This document shows, piece by piece, positions 40,401-49,844 of a stretch of DNA of 64,000 nt. Positions within the stretch are counted from its first letter, which is position 1. Every line of letters begins with the position of its first letter. Below the pieces are notes generated by a model, which did no database searches, was not told the DNA's origin, and worked only from the letters and a program-made list of their open reading frames with translations. Location: NCBI GenBank assembly GCA_934047225.1, contig CAKOHE010000035.1, positions 1 to 64,000 of the forward strand. The letters run 5' to 3'. Source of the stretch: Ypsolopha sequella. Lineage: Eukaryota > Arthropoda > Insecta > Lepidoptera > Ypsolophidae. Both the position numbers and the translations under genes were made by a program.

Positions 40401-40951
40401 GACAGATGCCCGAGAACTTCGTACTCGTTTAAAAACTTTACATACTGGGTTTTTACGTCAGGTTGCTTTCGAAAACGTCGCTCTAATGATTCAAACCTTT
40501 TACGTGCCATATAATACGAATCTCCTAATGTTTCTGGCTTCGATTTCAAAGGCAACGTGACGCAGAAACGGCCGTCCTCAAGCCGCCGAGTGTGCTGCTC
40601 GAAATGCCGCTCGCATTCCTTCTCCTCCTGAGACATTGCTGGCTTTTGAGGAACTTCCTCAAGTTCCCAAAATTTTTTAAGTTGTATTTGGATTTCATGA
40701 CTGAAATTACAAACGACTTTTTTATGATTATTATCATTACCGCTACACATGACTGGTCCCGATATTAACCAACCAAACATGGAGTTTTGTAAAATAGGTA
40801 AGTCTCGACCTAACTTTATCTGTTCAGAACATAATATTCCCCAAAAAACATCTGCTCCTAACAACAAATCAATTTTCGATGGTATGTGATAGGTACAATC
40901 AGCAAGAGTTAAATTTTTTTGGCAACTTGATACTCGATACATCCACTTCAT
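37415..40951 (-). CDS. BEL-2 Pol: protease end, RT, RNase H, integrase, 1178 aa
   Basis: The frame is +1 relative to gag. The protease C-terminal half resumes directly after the overlap (LTLADCTYHIPSKIDLLLGA). Reverse transcriptase: KCRVVFDGSCKT, FIFTGDIEKFYRQILI and catalytic YIDD at 39950-39961. RNase H: HTFCDASMSAYAACVY, PRLELCGGVLAARL, FWCDSNVVLGWL, NPADLASRG. Integrase: zinc-binding YYHIKLMHAG...CLKCKRMKG and catalytic GTDYAGPF, FCDNGTNFVGA, FGGLYEAAVKSAK. A complete DUF5641-type C-terminus ends ICPLIDIL. The nominal ATG at 40951 is probably not a real start; translation would normally enter from gag. Confidence 0.92.
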   Translation of the reverse strand: MKWMYRVSSCQKNLTLADCTYHIPSKIDLLLGADVFWGILCSEQIKLGRDLPILQNSMFGWLISGPVMCSGNDNNHKKVVCNFSHEIQIQLKKFWELEEVPQKPAMSQEEKECERHFEQHTRRLEDGRFCVTLPLKSKPETLGDSYYMARKRFESLERRFRKQPDVKTQYVKFLNEYEVLGHLSRTERPENAVFLPHHPVLKEQSESTKCRVVFDGSCKTTSGLSLNEIMMVGPTLQDDIFSILIRLRQHAFIFTGDIEKFYRQILIEQKQRHLQTILWRENEWEPINYLQLNTVTYGTSSAPYLSTRCVVQLAIECKDPLISDIIRHDLYIDDLITGHSNETELGNIYKCVTAQLASAGFNLRKVRSNSASLMNLISNESNIENTQNNLKISTVTNTLGIEWDPNSDSIIIAVEKSSKLYEQCNDVITKRIVLSVSSTIFDPLGLLSVCVITCKIILQKLWLQQIGWDEQIPQDIAEMWLKVIHNLKYIERLSIPRQAICTNPIKIELHTFCDASMSAYAACVYVRSIDALGHITVRLLCAKSKVCPLKTSTIPRLELCGGVLAARLCKKVTESLRCLADKKVFWCDSNVVLGWLNTPPHKLSTFVSHRVAEINELCASNCVWMYVPSSLNPADLASRGVYPEEVPHLSLWWDGPTYLKSAQDQWPDQQSVVSQINLPEVRVHFSNIDTNPKSIVDFERYSSFIKLRRAFAYVCRFINNICKKNIKITGLLTVEELKNSELKLAQFSQLECFSIYKNNFKSLPALHNLTPTIDEQTGLIRVGGRLENSDYSFDKRHPIVLSSKHRYTELVMKYYHIKLMHAGPQLLLSVVREQYWPIGGRCLARRICNNCLKCKRMKGAAAKQIMGNLPSIRLSPGSPFEITGTDYAGPFLILNRKGRGARLIKCYLCVFICFKVKAVHFELVSDLTTEAFILALRRFMSRRGKPREIFCDNGTNFVGANREIAALVKNCSDSVSDLAGEGIKFKFSPVNAPNFGGLYEAAVKSAKFHLKRVVGSAHFTFEELTTLFCQIEAILNSRPLMPMSPDPNDLCPLTPGHFLVGRPLTSLPAPDLQDVNPSRLHRYALIEQARQHMWSRWSREYICELQQRTKWQNRQPDIKPNQLVLIKDECSPPMKWPLGRITNVYKGSDGACRVADIKTSKGIIRRAINRICPLIDIL

Positions 40952-42539
40952 GACTTGGAAGTGTACTGGTTATATCATTGATAACAAATGCATTGACTGA
41001 CGTGCTAAACGCATTTGTGCGCGACTGTACTTTGATATTACAGCGCTGTAATGCTTCAAACGATATACTGTTTATTCCTGTTACGCAAACTGAGTTCACG
41101 TTTTCAGTCTGGACACACAGTTTATTTTTTAGATCCTGACTACAAAAAGACGATTGTGACCCGCAATCAAGCAAACAGCGTGCTTCAACAAAATCATTTG
41201 AATTAGTACATGATACCTTGACAATAGCTGTCGATAATAAAACTTGATTAGAAATGCAAGTTGATAATGAAATCGGACTAGAAACCAATTGCTTGTTCTC
41301 GCCAGTCCGTTTCTCAAAATGTAAAAGCGAATTGTGTTTGTGTTTACATAATTTGCAAGATGAAGACTTACATTGAGGGGCTAAATGTCCGCTACGGAGA
41401 CAGTTGATACAATGCCTATTTTTCACGACCAAATTGAATCTGTCTGCCGGTGACATCGCCAAAAATTTTTCGCAATAATAAATTAAATGCTCACCATTAC
41501 ACACAAAACACTTGTTGTTTTTGTCACTCTCACAAGTAGCAGCAACAAACGACCTTTGTTGTTTATTTATGCGCTTAAATTGCATCAGCTGCGGCTGTTG
41601 CTGCGATGGCTGCTGCTCAAAACTCGGCTTGCTGCTACTTGCTGCTGTCGCCTCGAGAACATCCGCTCTCATACGCAAAAATGTATAGAAATTTTCCAAG
41701 TTAGGTACGTCAGATAAAGACCCTTTATATTCTTCCCATTTTGTGCTAGTAACACTATCCAACTTGGCTGAGAATAAAAATATAATCAGAATATCCCAAT
41801 TCTCAGTTTTTTCACCTAGAGTATTTAAGGCTCTTAAATGTTTCGCAATATGATCGGCTAAAATGCGCAGAGAAAAATCTCCACTGGTGTTCGGTGCGTC
41901 GAGCAAAGCCTTAAGGTGAGTAAACACTAGCTTACGCTTATCATTAAAACGATCGCACAGAAGTTTCCAGGCGACTTCATAGTTACGGCTCGATATTTCT
42001 AAACTTGCGATCACAGACGCTGCGGAACCGGTAATTGCACCTTTCAAATATTGATACTTATTAATACTTGCAATTGATTCATTATTATGAATCAACGAAG
42101 AAAACGTATCGTGAAATTCCAACCAATTTGATCCGTCACCCGAAAAATTAGGAATTTTAATTTGGGGTAACTTAATATTAGTATTTTGTACATTTGTGTT
42201 CGAACATGAGCTTTGTACGTCCGCCTCAACCCTACTATTGTACATTTCTATCATATCTTGAGCCTCAGCAATACATGTATAAAACCTATTCTCACTAGCT
42301 TCCCTCTCGACCTGATTTTCGGAACTTTCCTGCTTAATTTCTATGCTAGTTTGGATTAAATCATACTCCTCGAATAGCTTTTCTAACTTTTTCAATCGTG
42401 TTTTTGTTTCATGACATTTTAACTTTGTAATAATAGTACATAACTTTAATTCCTCTAAATATTTCTCAAACGTAGTTAACCTTCCTTTTATAGAAGCCCT
42501 TTTAGCCTTTAATTCTCTAGACTCATCTGTGCCAGTCAT
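40899..42539 (-). CDS. BEL-2 Gag and N-terminal half of protease, 546 aa
   Basis: Starts MTGTDESRELKAKRASIKGR at 42539 and ends at 40899. The N-terminal 130 residues are coiled-coil-like and charged. A DUF1759 gag domain follows (IKIPNFSGDGSNWLEFHDTF and onward, about 150-300). Zinc-knuckle clusters lie at CFVCNGEHLIYYC and CINCLRSGHLAPQC / CKLCKHKHNSLLH (about 370-440). The protease active-site region LLDCGSQSSFCS comes near 485. The frame ends inside the protease (IKLPKKFNSC), 53 bases past the start of the overlapping pol frame. The break coincides with a run of seven A (minus strand; 40914-40920). BEL/Pao elements usually have a single gag-pol frame, so this is a recent mutation, a sequencing length error, or, less likely, a recoding site. 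Confidence 0.88.
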   Translation of the reverse strand: MTGTDESRELKAKRASIKGRLTTFEKYLEELKLCTIITKLKCHETKTRLKKLEKLFEEYDLIQTSIEIKQESSENQVEREASENRFYTCIAEAQDMIEMYNSRVEADVQSSCSNTNVQNTNIKLPQIKIPNFSGDGSNWLEFHDTFSSLIHNNESIASINKYQYLKGAITGSAASVIASLEISSRNYEVAWKLLCDRFNDKRKLVFTHLKALLDAPNTSGDFSLRILADHIAKHLRALNTLGEKTENWDILIIFLFSAKLDSVTSTKWEEYKGSLSDVPNLENFYTFLRMRADVLEATAASSSKPSFEQQPSQQQPQLMQFKRINKQQRSFVAATCESDKNNKCFVCNGEHLIYYCEKFLAMSPADRFNLVVKNRHCINCLRSGHLAPQCKSSSCKLCKHKHNSLLHFEKRTGENKQLVSSPISLSTCISNQVLLSTAIVKVSCTNSNDFVEARCLLDCGSQSSFCSQDLKNKLCVQTENVNSVCVTGINSISFEALQRCNIKVQSRTNAFSTSVNAFVINDITSTLPSHEVDVSSIKLPKKFNSC

Positions 42540-43413
42540 TGCAATGAAGACAAAAATTCAAGTTTATAAATACCTTTACTCAAAGCAAACCTTTCAAAGC
42601 AGTTGTGACGTCGAGCGATAACAATAGTAGACAGGTCACCGGCCGATCGTAGATAAGAGTGCAATTTATCAGGTTTAGGTCCTAAATGCGCTTGCACTCG
42701 TCTTAGCAACCTGGAATTGAGATGAGTTGCAATTAAATTCACTTTTAAAAAAAAAAAACTATTTCACTGTTTAGGTTCGGGGAAAGTTGTAGGTAGGTAT
42801 TTTTATTTCAGTTAAATGTCTTTAAAACTGCAATTGCAATAATGAATTTATAGCTATGAAATGTTTAAACTAAATGGATAAATGGATCTGCGATACGGCT
42901 GCAAAATGGTAGCAAGCCGATTGAAAAAAAAAACAAACTTATTTACTTGCAGTAAAATAGAAAAATAGTAGGTACCTAGTTAGGTTATATAGAAACGAGA
43001 AGATATTTTAGCATTGGAATGCGGAAAATAGTTTCAATGACGCTTTGTTCATTTCACAGTAAATATGAAAACTATGTTTTGCTAATATTTATGTAATAAA
43101 AATAATATTTGTAGCTTGACTTAGCCGGAGAAACTCAGCACAAAACGCGGTTTGAATGGATATGCCTTTGCGATAAAAAAACAAGAATTATTTTTGAACT
43201 CAAGCAAGCTAGACGATTAAATAGGTTTAAAGGATATAGGAATCAGCTAAGGAACGAGCAAACCTCCACTTCAGAAGCCAACTTCACTATCACACACTGC
43301 AAATCCTGTAATTCCTTTGTCCCAAATCCAATATTCGCCGTTGCCGGTCCAAAGGTCGTGGAAAAGTTATCCAAACGATAAACCCGTAGACGTGTCGATT
43401 GCAAATTCGTGTT
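42540..43413 (-). other. BEL-2 untranslated leader
   Basis: About 870 bases between primer-binding site and gag start. No coding domain is seen. A short open frame at 42536-42742 (minus) lies directly before gag and overlaps its start, but shows no known motif. Confidence 0.55.
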
Positions 43414-43431
43414 CTTCTGTTACGGTCGCCA
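43414..43431 (-). promoter_or_regulatory. BEL-2 tRNA primer-binding site
   Basis: Four bases inside the 5' LTR the minus strand reads TGGCGACCGTAACAGAAG. TGGCGACCGTGACA is, from memory, the site complementary to the 3' end of an insect arginine tRNA used by several Drosophila LTR elements. Here one position differs. Confidence 0.6.
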
Positions 43432-43435
43432 AATA

Positions 43436-43630
43436 TGTTGATGCTTAGGGTCTTCTTTCAAATCTAAAATACTTTGTTTTTGCCCAAATACTTTAATCTA
43501 TAAGGATTCAATATAAAATACTAAGTATGATCGACGACGTCTGTCCATGTATGCGTCACACGGCTAAGTGGTGATACAGGGGCGCGGGCGCAGGGAGATC
43601 CCGATGCGTTCCGTATTTGTTATCTAAACA
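43436..43630 (-). repeat. BEL-2 5' LTR
   Basis: Upstream LTR of the minus-strand element, expected to hold its promoter. At 195 bp it is short compared with the 466-bp LTRs of BEL-1. It appears identical to 37181-37375. Confidence 0.92.
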
Positions 43631-43734
43631 CCTACATTACATACAGCCACGCATGTAGTACAGTGAAGTTAAATGTGTGTTTGTGTGTTTATAACCGGAT
43701 GTCTATGTATAGTATAAACGTTGTTAATTTATTT

Positions 43735-44108
43735 TTCAATGCATGTGCTCGTAAAGGCCCACTTTTTATGCATCAAAACCGAACAAAAAGTCGATAATTT
43801 TGCCCTAGGGCTTTATTATTATTTTTTTTTTTAATTTATTTATAATGGTTGGCTAACCTGCAGCCTTTCCTGTGTACCATAGATGTTATACTTTTTTTTC
43901 CACTGTTTAACGGCTCTGGATACAGTCCTTTTGAGCCAATATTATAATTTAAAGTTCACAAGATTATATTTATTTTCATTTCCTCACACTATGCATTGAT
44001 AAACGTAGTATGATACACGGGCGTAAAAGCAATAAATTACTCGGTTACGTCGTGTTTTAAATCGTCCTCGTAATTTATTCCTTTTCGCCCTAGTAGCATA
44101 AACTACTA
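43735..44108 (-). mobile_element. TAGTA-ended non-autonomous element, single copy
   Basis: Minus-strand copy of the 20.7-21.8 kb family, from TTCAATGCATGTGCTCG (43735) to GCATAAACTACTA (44108). It has the hairpin GTAGTATGATACACGGGCG... largely intact, with a short internal deletion. There is no second unit beside it. Confidence 0.65.
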
Positions 44109-44284
44109 TAATTGTACACTAGTATTTAATAAAGGGTTATAACAGGGTGTCCCACGACACGTCTCGTTCTTTTTCTAAAAATTGGTCTTAGGAAATTTAA
44201 GTCTTTCAAAAGGTCAAAAATAGAAACGTGTTTTTGCAGCGCCACCGCATATTGGAATACAGTACACCAGCGGGCGTAGCCCAC

Positions 44285-44510
44285 TAGTTGAATCACAAGT
44301 GCAAGGAGCGTGACGTACTGTTTAATCGCAAAAACATCGTGTCGCGCTCCTCGCACCTGTGATTCAACTAAGTGGCATCGCGCGCGATTAAACACTGTGC
44401 TACGAGGCCAGGCCCGGTAGCATAGCGTTTAATCGCGCGCGACGCGGCTTAGTCGAATCACAGGTGCGAGGAGCGTGACATACTGTTTAATCGCAAAAAC
44501 ATCGTGTTCT
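44285..44510. repeat. Compound direct and inverted repeat
   Basis: TTGAATCACAAGTGCAAGGA with GCGTGACGTACTGTTTAATC (44288-44342), an inverted piece GCTCCTCGCACCTGTGATTC (44345-44370), then a direct copy GAATCACAGGTGCGAGGAGC with GTGACATACTGTTTAATCGC (44455-44508). AATCGCGCGCGA occurs between them. Confidence 0.6.
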
Positions 44511-44704
44511 ATATATCTATACCATTGACTGAATAATGACTGTAACTTTCTTGTACTTTCTGTCGGGTTGACTGGGAGAAAATGCTTCTTAAGTCCACCT
44601 GTTGTACATTAAACTGTGTTTTGTGCAATAAAGAATTAAGACAGAAAGAAAGAAAAAATCTCTTCAAATTATGGTTACACCTTTCTGTTACACGTTGTAT
44701 ATAT

Positions 44705-44969
44705 ACAAGGTGACTTTTTGATCAACGTCCGAATTCATACTGGAGGCTTGATAAGTGATCAGTATCTTGGATCAGTAACAATTTTTTGTGAAATTCGTAA
44801 AATGAAATTTCGGCTTTCCATATAGATTCAGTTCCAGCCCCGAGTGAATCACTATGGGGAGTCGAAATTTCATTTTACGAATTTCACCTAAATCGTTATT
44901 GATGCATGATACTGATCACTTACCAAGCCACCAGAATGAATTTGGACGATGATCAAAAAGTCACTTTGT
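44705..44969. mobile_element. MITE with ~50-bp terminal inverted repeats, copy B
   Basis: 265-bp copy of the family at 4172-4434, starting ACAAGGTGACTTTTTGATCA and ending AAAAAGTCACTTTGT, again embedded in a TATATA context. Confidence 0.7.
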
Positions 44970-45635
44970 ATATATACACTTAATAAAATAAAATGCGAGT
45001 TAATGTGAGATATATTTCGGGCCCTGTCCTAGGTCCGGCGTCAGTCACAATTGTGACACAAACCATAGAACTAGTCAATTATAAACGTTTATTAATAATC
45101 TTAGGTCTTAGAATCAAAGTGTTCGTTGTTGACGAATCGATCTCGTTTGTTGTGTGTGCGTGAGCTAGTCTAGGGCTGGCAGCGAGCGTGTGAGCGTCGT
45201 CGATCGAGAGGGACAACATTTATAGTCAGCAACTTATATGATTCTCTTCCTAAATTTTAGCGTGGTTAATCCCTAGGTCCTAGTTCTGGTTCCCCATGGA
45301 TAAATTTGTATTAAAAATATATATATCGTCACGACCTAAATGCGCGAGAGGGTGTCAGAGGTGTTCCGAGTGTGAACTTTGAAATGCAAGTCACAGTCCA
45401 CACTCGGTACACCAGCGTTTCACCTACCAATGACCACGTTCTAAATGGACTTTTAATTGTTATTGTTCGTATTTTTTATGACAGGTGGCTATCTGAGCCA
45501 ATAACAGATGGCATATCCATAATAATTTGCTATAACATTAATTATACTTAAAATTTCGTTTCCTGCTGTAAATCCTTCTTTTGCTTCACGCTTTTGTCAC
45601 AAAATAACCACTTACAGAATGTTTACTCCGAATAA

Positions 45636-45770
45636 CTAGCGAAAACAGGCGCACGCACGCATAGACGCGTACGTACGACGATCTCGAAGATACTCGGGTG
45701 AATGCCAATACAACATTCTGCCGAGATCATCGTACGTACGCGTCTATGCATGTGTGCGTCTGTTTTCGCT
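45636..45770. repeat. Palindrome with ~48-bp arms
   Basis: AGCGAAAACAGGCGCACGCA...CGACGATCTCG (left) pairs with CGAGATCATCGTACGTACGC...GTCTGTTTTCGCT (right) around about 35 bases. The arms are unusually GC-rich (CGTACGTACG core) for this region. Confidence 0.65.
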
Positions 45771-48089
45771 CCGTCGTCGAGTCGGCCTTCTGGTAGTATC
45801 TATTTTGTGATGAATTCCCTAGAAAGCAAGATGATATACACCTGATATACTCAGATATACACCTGTATTTACGGTATAATAGTCAAACCCACTGGCTGTA
45901 TAGTGTTCAATTAACAAGAAGATTAAATGTGGTCGTGTCTGCACGGAGCAATTTTAGACTATTAGCTGTAAAGAGGTCACTGACCTCGATAGTTAGTGCA
46001 ATAACAATATGAATTAACAAAAAAAAGTTAGTCTGTAAGTACTTCGATGTTGAATATAGCAACATTCATATTTTCTAATTAAAACTATTAAGATGTCTTG
46101 TCTATGATTGTGTTCTCTCTGCCTTGCCTGCCATTAAAGATGGCGTTGTTATATTTTGTAATGAAGATTTAGTTCAGAAGAAACTGTGTGTTTAACTCTA
46201 GAACTGCCCTGGCCCTCAACAAATATTCAATATTCGACTTTTTCGAGTTAAGGCGCTACGGAAAAAAATTGACAATTTCAGAACTTCTATATCTACTTCG
46301 GTAAATAATGTATAATTTTGAAAAAATTGTATATTATTTTTGGAATCTTCCTCTAGGGATCTGTTAAAACAGAAACGCGATTGGAGAATTTCGGCTCGAT
46401 AGAAATATTTATTGAAATGAGGTCTTTATCGACACCAATTCTCCTGGTTTGACAATTGAGAATGACATTTGGACTGCAATTATATTTTATTAGATGGGTT
46501 TTAACAGTATCTAGGACCTGGTTAAACGAAATTTTGATAGCATTTTTAGTACATTTTATATTAATAAAAAACCGACTTTTTGCTACTTTTTCACGAATCC
46601 GTCCCTCTCGCACTGAGGGTTTTTTCGCATATGGAGTAACAGGGACGCTAAAACTTTTGCATATCGCCTTAACGTTTACAATCCGAATAGACTGTAATAA
46701 GGAAGATTATTGAAGTAACGTATTTTGTACTTTTCTTTATTGGCTGTGGGCTTGTCAGTGTACATCGTTCTTACATACAGAGCATGAGATTTGCATGAAC
46801 GTGCACGTGCTCGCTCATGACTTGTACGACGTATGCTTTGAATAGGGCTCGATACGATTATACCAGAGTGAGCAGTACCATAAGCGAGAGTTAGGTGCAG
46901 CGTTCTACAACAAAATTTATAGAAAATCTTGAGCTCACGGGTAAGGCGGCGAGCGAGTAAATTCGGGATCCGAGCGGAGCGAGCCGAACCCCGTTATAGT
47001 AACTGTTTTAACATAATTCATTATAATTATACGTAAAAATAATTCTTGTCGTTTTAACATAATCATGATATCAGCAAAATCCTTCACGGTGTTTGTATTT
47101 CATTCAAGATCATGATTTTTTTCTACATCTTGTTTCAACATGGCGGTGCACAAACAAAAAACCCGAAGTAAATATTCTCTTTATTTAATTAGTTATTTAA
47201 TATTTCTAAACTCATTTCGAGATTAAATTCAGCTATTCTCACGAGTCTAAAAAAAAAAATTTTTACTGTCCCAATACACAGTTTTGAGTTAAAATACAAT
47301 AAAAGTTGCTTGCTTTTGGGGTAAGTAAAGTGCAGAAGGCTCTGTTTAGTGACCAAATTACTGTTGGTATATCCGACAACTTACTGGTACCGTGTGCACC
47401 AAAGGACTTGAATCTATCGAAATAATATTCATTTAAAACCATTGGTCCATATTTTATATTACATTATAGGATTTTAAAAATAAAATTAAAACTAAAACTA
47501 AAACTAATCTGGGGGCACGGCAGTGCCCCCGCCGAGTCTCGCAAAAAAACGCGGAACGGCCGTACCATCCTTTTCTCGAAGCAACTCACGGCACTTTCAA
47601 CCCCCCTGTATCTTCGTTGTGGGTAAAGATAAAAGTCTGAAATTTCAGTTACCAAGAGTTCTTACTGAACCTACTTCTACCCCCAAATTACAAGTTTGTA
47701 CCTATTTTTGATTACGAAATATCTCAAGTCAAAGTTCCCTTATTTTGTCACTGACTGACTGACACATCATCAAAAATCTAACGGTGTTCTAGCAGGCCTA
47801 CAAACTTGAAATTTTGCATGCGGTTAGTGTTAAGTATACATAGCAACAAAAAAATATAAAAATGTTATTTGCGGTTGGTAATTTAATATTTCCATACAAA
47901 GCCTATACAAAATGTATGTTTTCAGCTGCATCTATAAATTTGTATGACACTAGATGACGTTGGTGGTATGCTGCTTTACATTAAAGACATCTACCACGAA
48001 CAATTCTACCTCGTGACACTAGATGGTAAAAAGTGTAAAAAAATGTATACCTTTATCTCCGAAAATAGAGCAATTAGTAAAAATAAAAA
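45771..48089. other. Intergenic or intronic DNA without a supported gene
   Basis: I find no convincing exon or RNA gene. Around 47745-47830, CACTGACTGACTGACACATC and the following sequence resemble common lepidopteran dispersed repeats. The rest is AT-rich and unstructured. Confidence 0.4.
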
Positions 48090-49075
48090 ATGAAACCGTT
48101 AAAGTGCGAAAAATAAAACCAGTAAAGTGCGAATCGGACTCGCGCATATAGGGTTCCGTACCTCTACACAATACGGGTACGGAACCCTAAAAGTAAATAA
48201 CTACAATAAAGATGCCATAGCAACATTAAGGCGACAAAAAACAAAGCGATAAAACGGTAGCGCCTGACAAACAATTCGGTACCTTTTTAGTACGGAACCC
48301 TAATTTTCATTATTTTACTTTAAAGTATTTACTACAGACTGCCCAAAGTTAAAACTTGTACTTGTATGTATTACCGTTCTAAAGATTTTGTTATAATAAT
48401 CTGTTCCTTGGGTAAGGAACCCTAAAAGGGTGGTTTATAATGTTCGACACATTCACAATTAGTCTATTTAAGAAGAGAATATGAACATTTCGTAATTAAG
48501 TCACTAAAAAAACGGTTAAGTACGAAAAGGGTTCCGTACCCCCATACAATACGGGTACGGAACCCTAACAGTAAATTGCAACAACATAGATGCCATAGCA
48601 CCATCAAGGCGACAAAAAACAAAGCGATAAAACGGTAGCGCCTGAAAAACAATTCGGTACCTTTTTAGGAAGGAACCCTAATTTTTATTATTTGTTATTT
48701 TACTTTAAAGTAGTCTGCCTAAATTTTCAACTTGTAGGTACTTGTATGTATAACCGTTCTAACGATAGGTCCTTTGTTATAATAATCTGTGCTTTGGGTA
48801 AGGAACCCTAAAACACATTTAGTCTATTTAAGAAGAGGAATATCAACATTTCGTAATTAAGTCGCTATTAAACCGGCTAAGTGCAAGTCGGACTCGCTCA
48901 CGGAGGGTTCCGTACTACCATCACACAATATGGGTACGAAACCCCAAATCATTATGGTAAATACCAACAATAAAGATGGCATAGCAACATCAAGGCGACA
49001 AAAAACAAGGCGCTAAAATGGTAGCGCCTGACAAACAAATCAGCCCCTTTTGAATACGGAGCTCTAATATTTATC
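48090..49075 (+). repeat. Three tandem ~380-bp repeat units
   Basis: Each unit carries a head (GTGCGAATCGGACTCGC or variants, then GGGTTCCGTAC), an internal CATAGCAACATTAAGGCGAC with AAAACGGTAGCGCCTGA, and a GGAACCCTAA tail. The internal marker falls at 48213, 48591 and 48977, giving periods of 378 and 386. The second head is degraded. The head and tail motifs also occur at 3.9 kb and 51.6 kb. Confidence 0.65.
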
Positions 49076-49357
49076 TGCTCAAAATTGTTGAACTATAAAG
49101 ATAGAGCTGAAACCAATAATTTCGAATAATTGGACCCCCCTTGGATTTGCATTTATTGAACTTTTTATGCTGTGATAGGGGCCATATTATTATATGCCGT
49201 GATAGAGGACAAAGTAACATATATTATGTGCAAATATTTACGCGCTATATTCACCTATAACAGCTGAAGCTATAGCCCCGTGATAGATGGATAAGACAGC
49301 GGAGGCTTAGTAATAGGGTCACGGAACCTTAGGATACGGAACCCTAAAAATTCAGGA

Positions 49358-49562
49358 TGAGGAGAAGTTATCTAAGATGATTCGAATTGTAACCAGAGTG
49401 AAGATGGTGACGGTGGCATTATGGAAATTGACACACAGAAGTAAAGAACTGCTTAAATTTAGAAGCTGCGTAAAGAACTGTTCGACAAACAGGTGCAATT
49501 GCAAAAAAAAGGTGTTCTGCAATTCCGAATGTCATCAGAGTACACCCTGCAAAAATAAGTAA
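49358..49562 (+). pseudogene. Cys-rich C-terminal fragment of a mobile-element protein
   Basis: The frame ends RSCVKNCSTNRCNCKKKVFC, then NSECHQSTPCKNK and a stop. The C-x-C-K-K-x(3)-C-N-x-x-C-H pattern resembles the cysteine cluster at the end of some integrase-domain proteins of insect transposable elements (from memory). Nothing upstream supports a complete gene. Confidence 0.35.
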
Positions 49563-49635
49563 AATTGATGTTATTTCATTAATAAATGCATCATGATTTT
49601 ATTAGTTCTGGGTTTTCATTATTCCCTATTAGTAT

Positions 49636-49822
49636 AGCCTAGGCCAAACCAGTTCATCCTGAAGTGTACTTATTCATATTAGGCTCAACCAGTTCCGCCT
49701 AGGTAAAACTAGTTTCTCCTATCGGCCGTAGAATAGACCAGTTGAGCCTATTCTCTACCGGTTTATCCTATCGCATAAAGGATGAACTGGTTTGGCCTAG
49801 AAAAAACTAGTTTGTCCTAAAA
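49636..49822. repeat. Minisatellite of short palindromic units
   Basis: Units of about 20-25 bases follow the pattern AGG-x-AACCAGTT-x-CCTA, for example TAGGCCAAACCAGTTCATCC, TAGGCTCAACCAGTTCCGCC, TAGGTAAAACTAGTTTCTCC and, inverted, AGGATGAACTGGTTTGGCCT. Each unit is a weak palindrome, and the first and last well-preserved units are inverted copies of each other. Confidence 0.6.
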
Positions 49823-49844
49823 TAGGGTTTGGCCGGTAACATAT

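Larger units (their letters stand above)
37181..43630 (-). mobile_element. Young full-length BEL/Pao LTR retrotransposon (BEL-2)
   Basis: This is a 6450-bp element on the minus strand. The 195-bp LTRs at 37181-37375 and 43436-43630 look identical base for base, and the 5-bp sequence CCTAC flanks the element on both sides (37176-37180 and 43631-43635). Identical LTRs mean insertion very recently. On the minus strand the LTR begins TGTTTAGATAAC and ends GCATCAACA. A primer-binding site follows the 5' LTR and a purine tract (AAGGAGGCGGAGAT) precedes the 3' LTR. The coding region is complete but split into two frames by a one-base offset in a homopolymer run. Confidence 0.93.

Noticed and set aside
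40899..40951. Programmed frameshifting as the normal expression strategy of BEL-2.
   Set aside because: The offset falls within the protease domain, and the BEL/Pao family generally uses one frame. A homopolymer length change is simpler. It is kept as a finding to test, not asserted.
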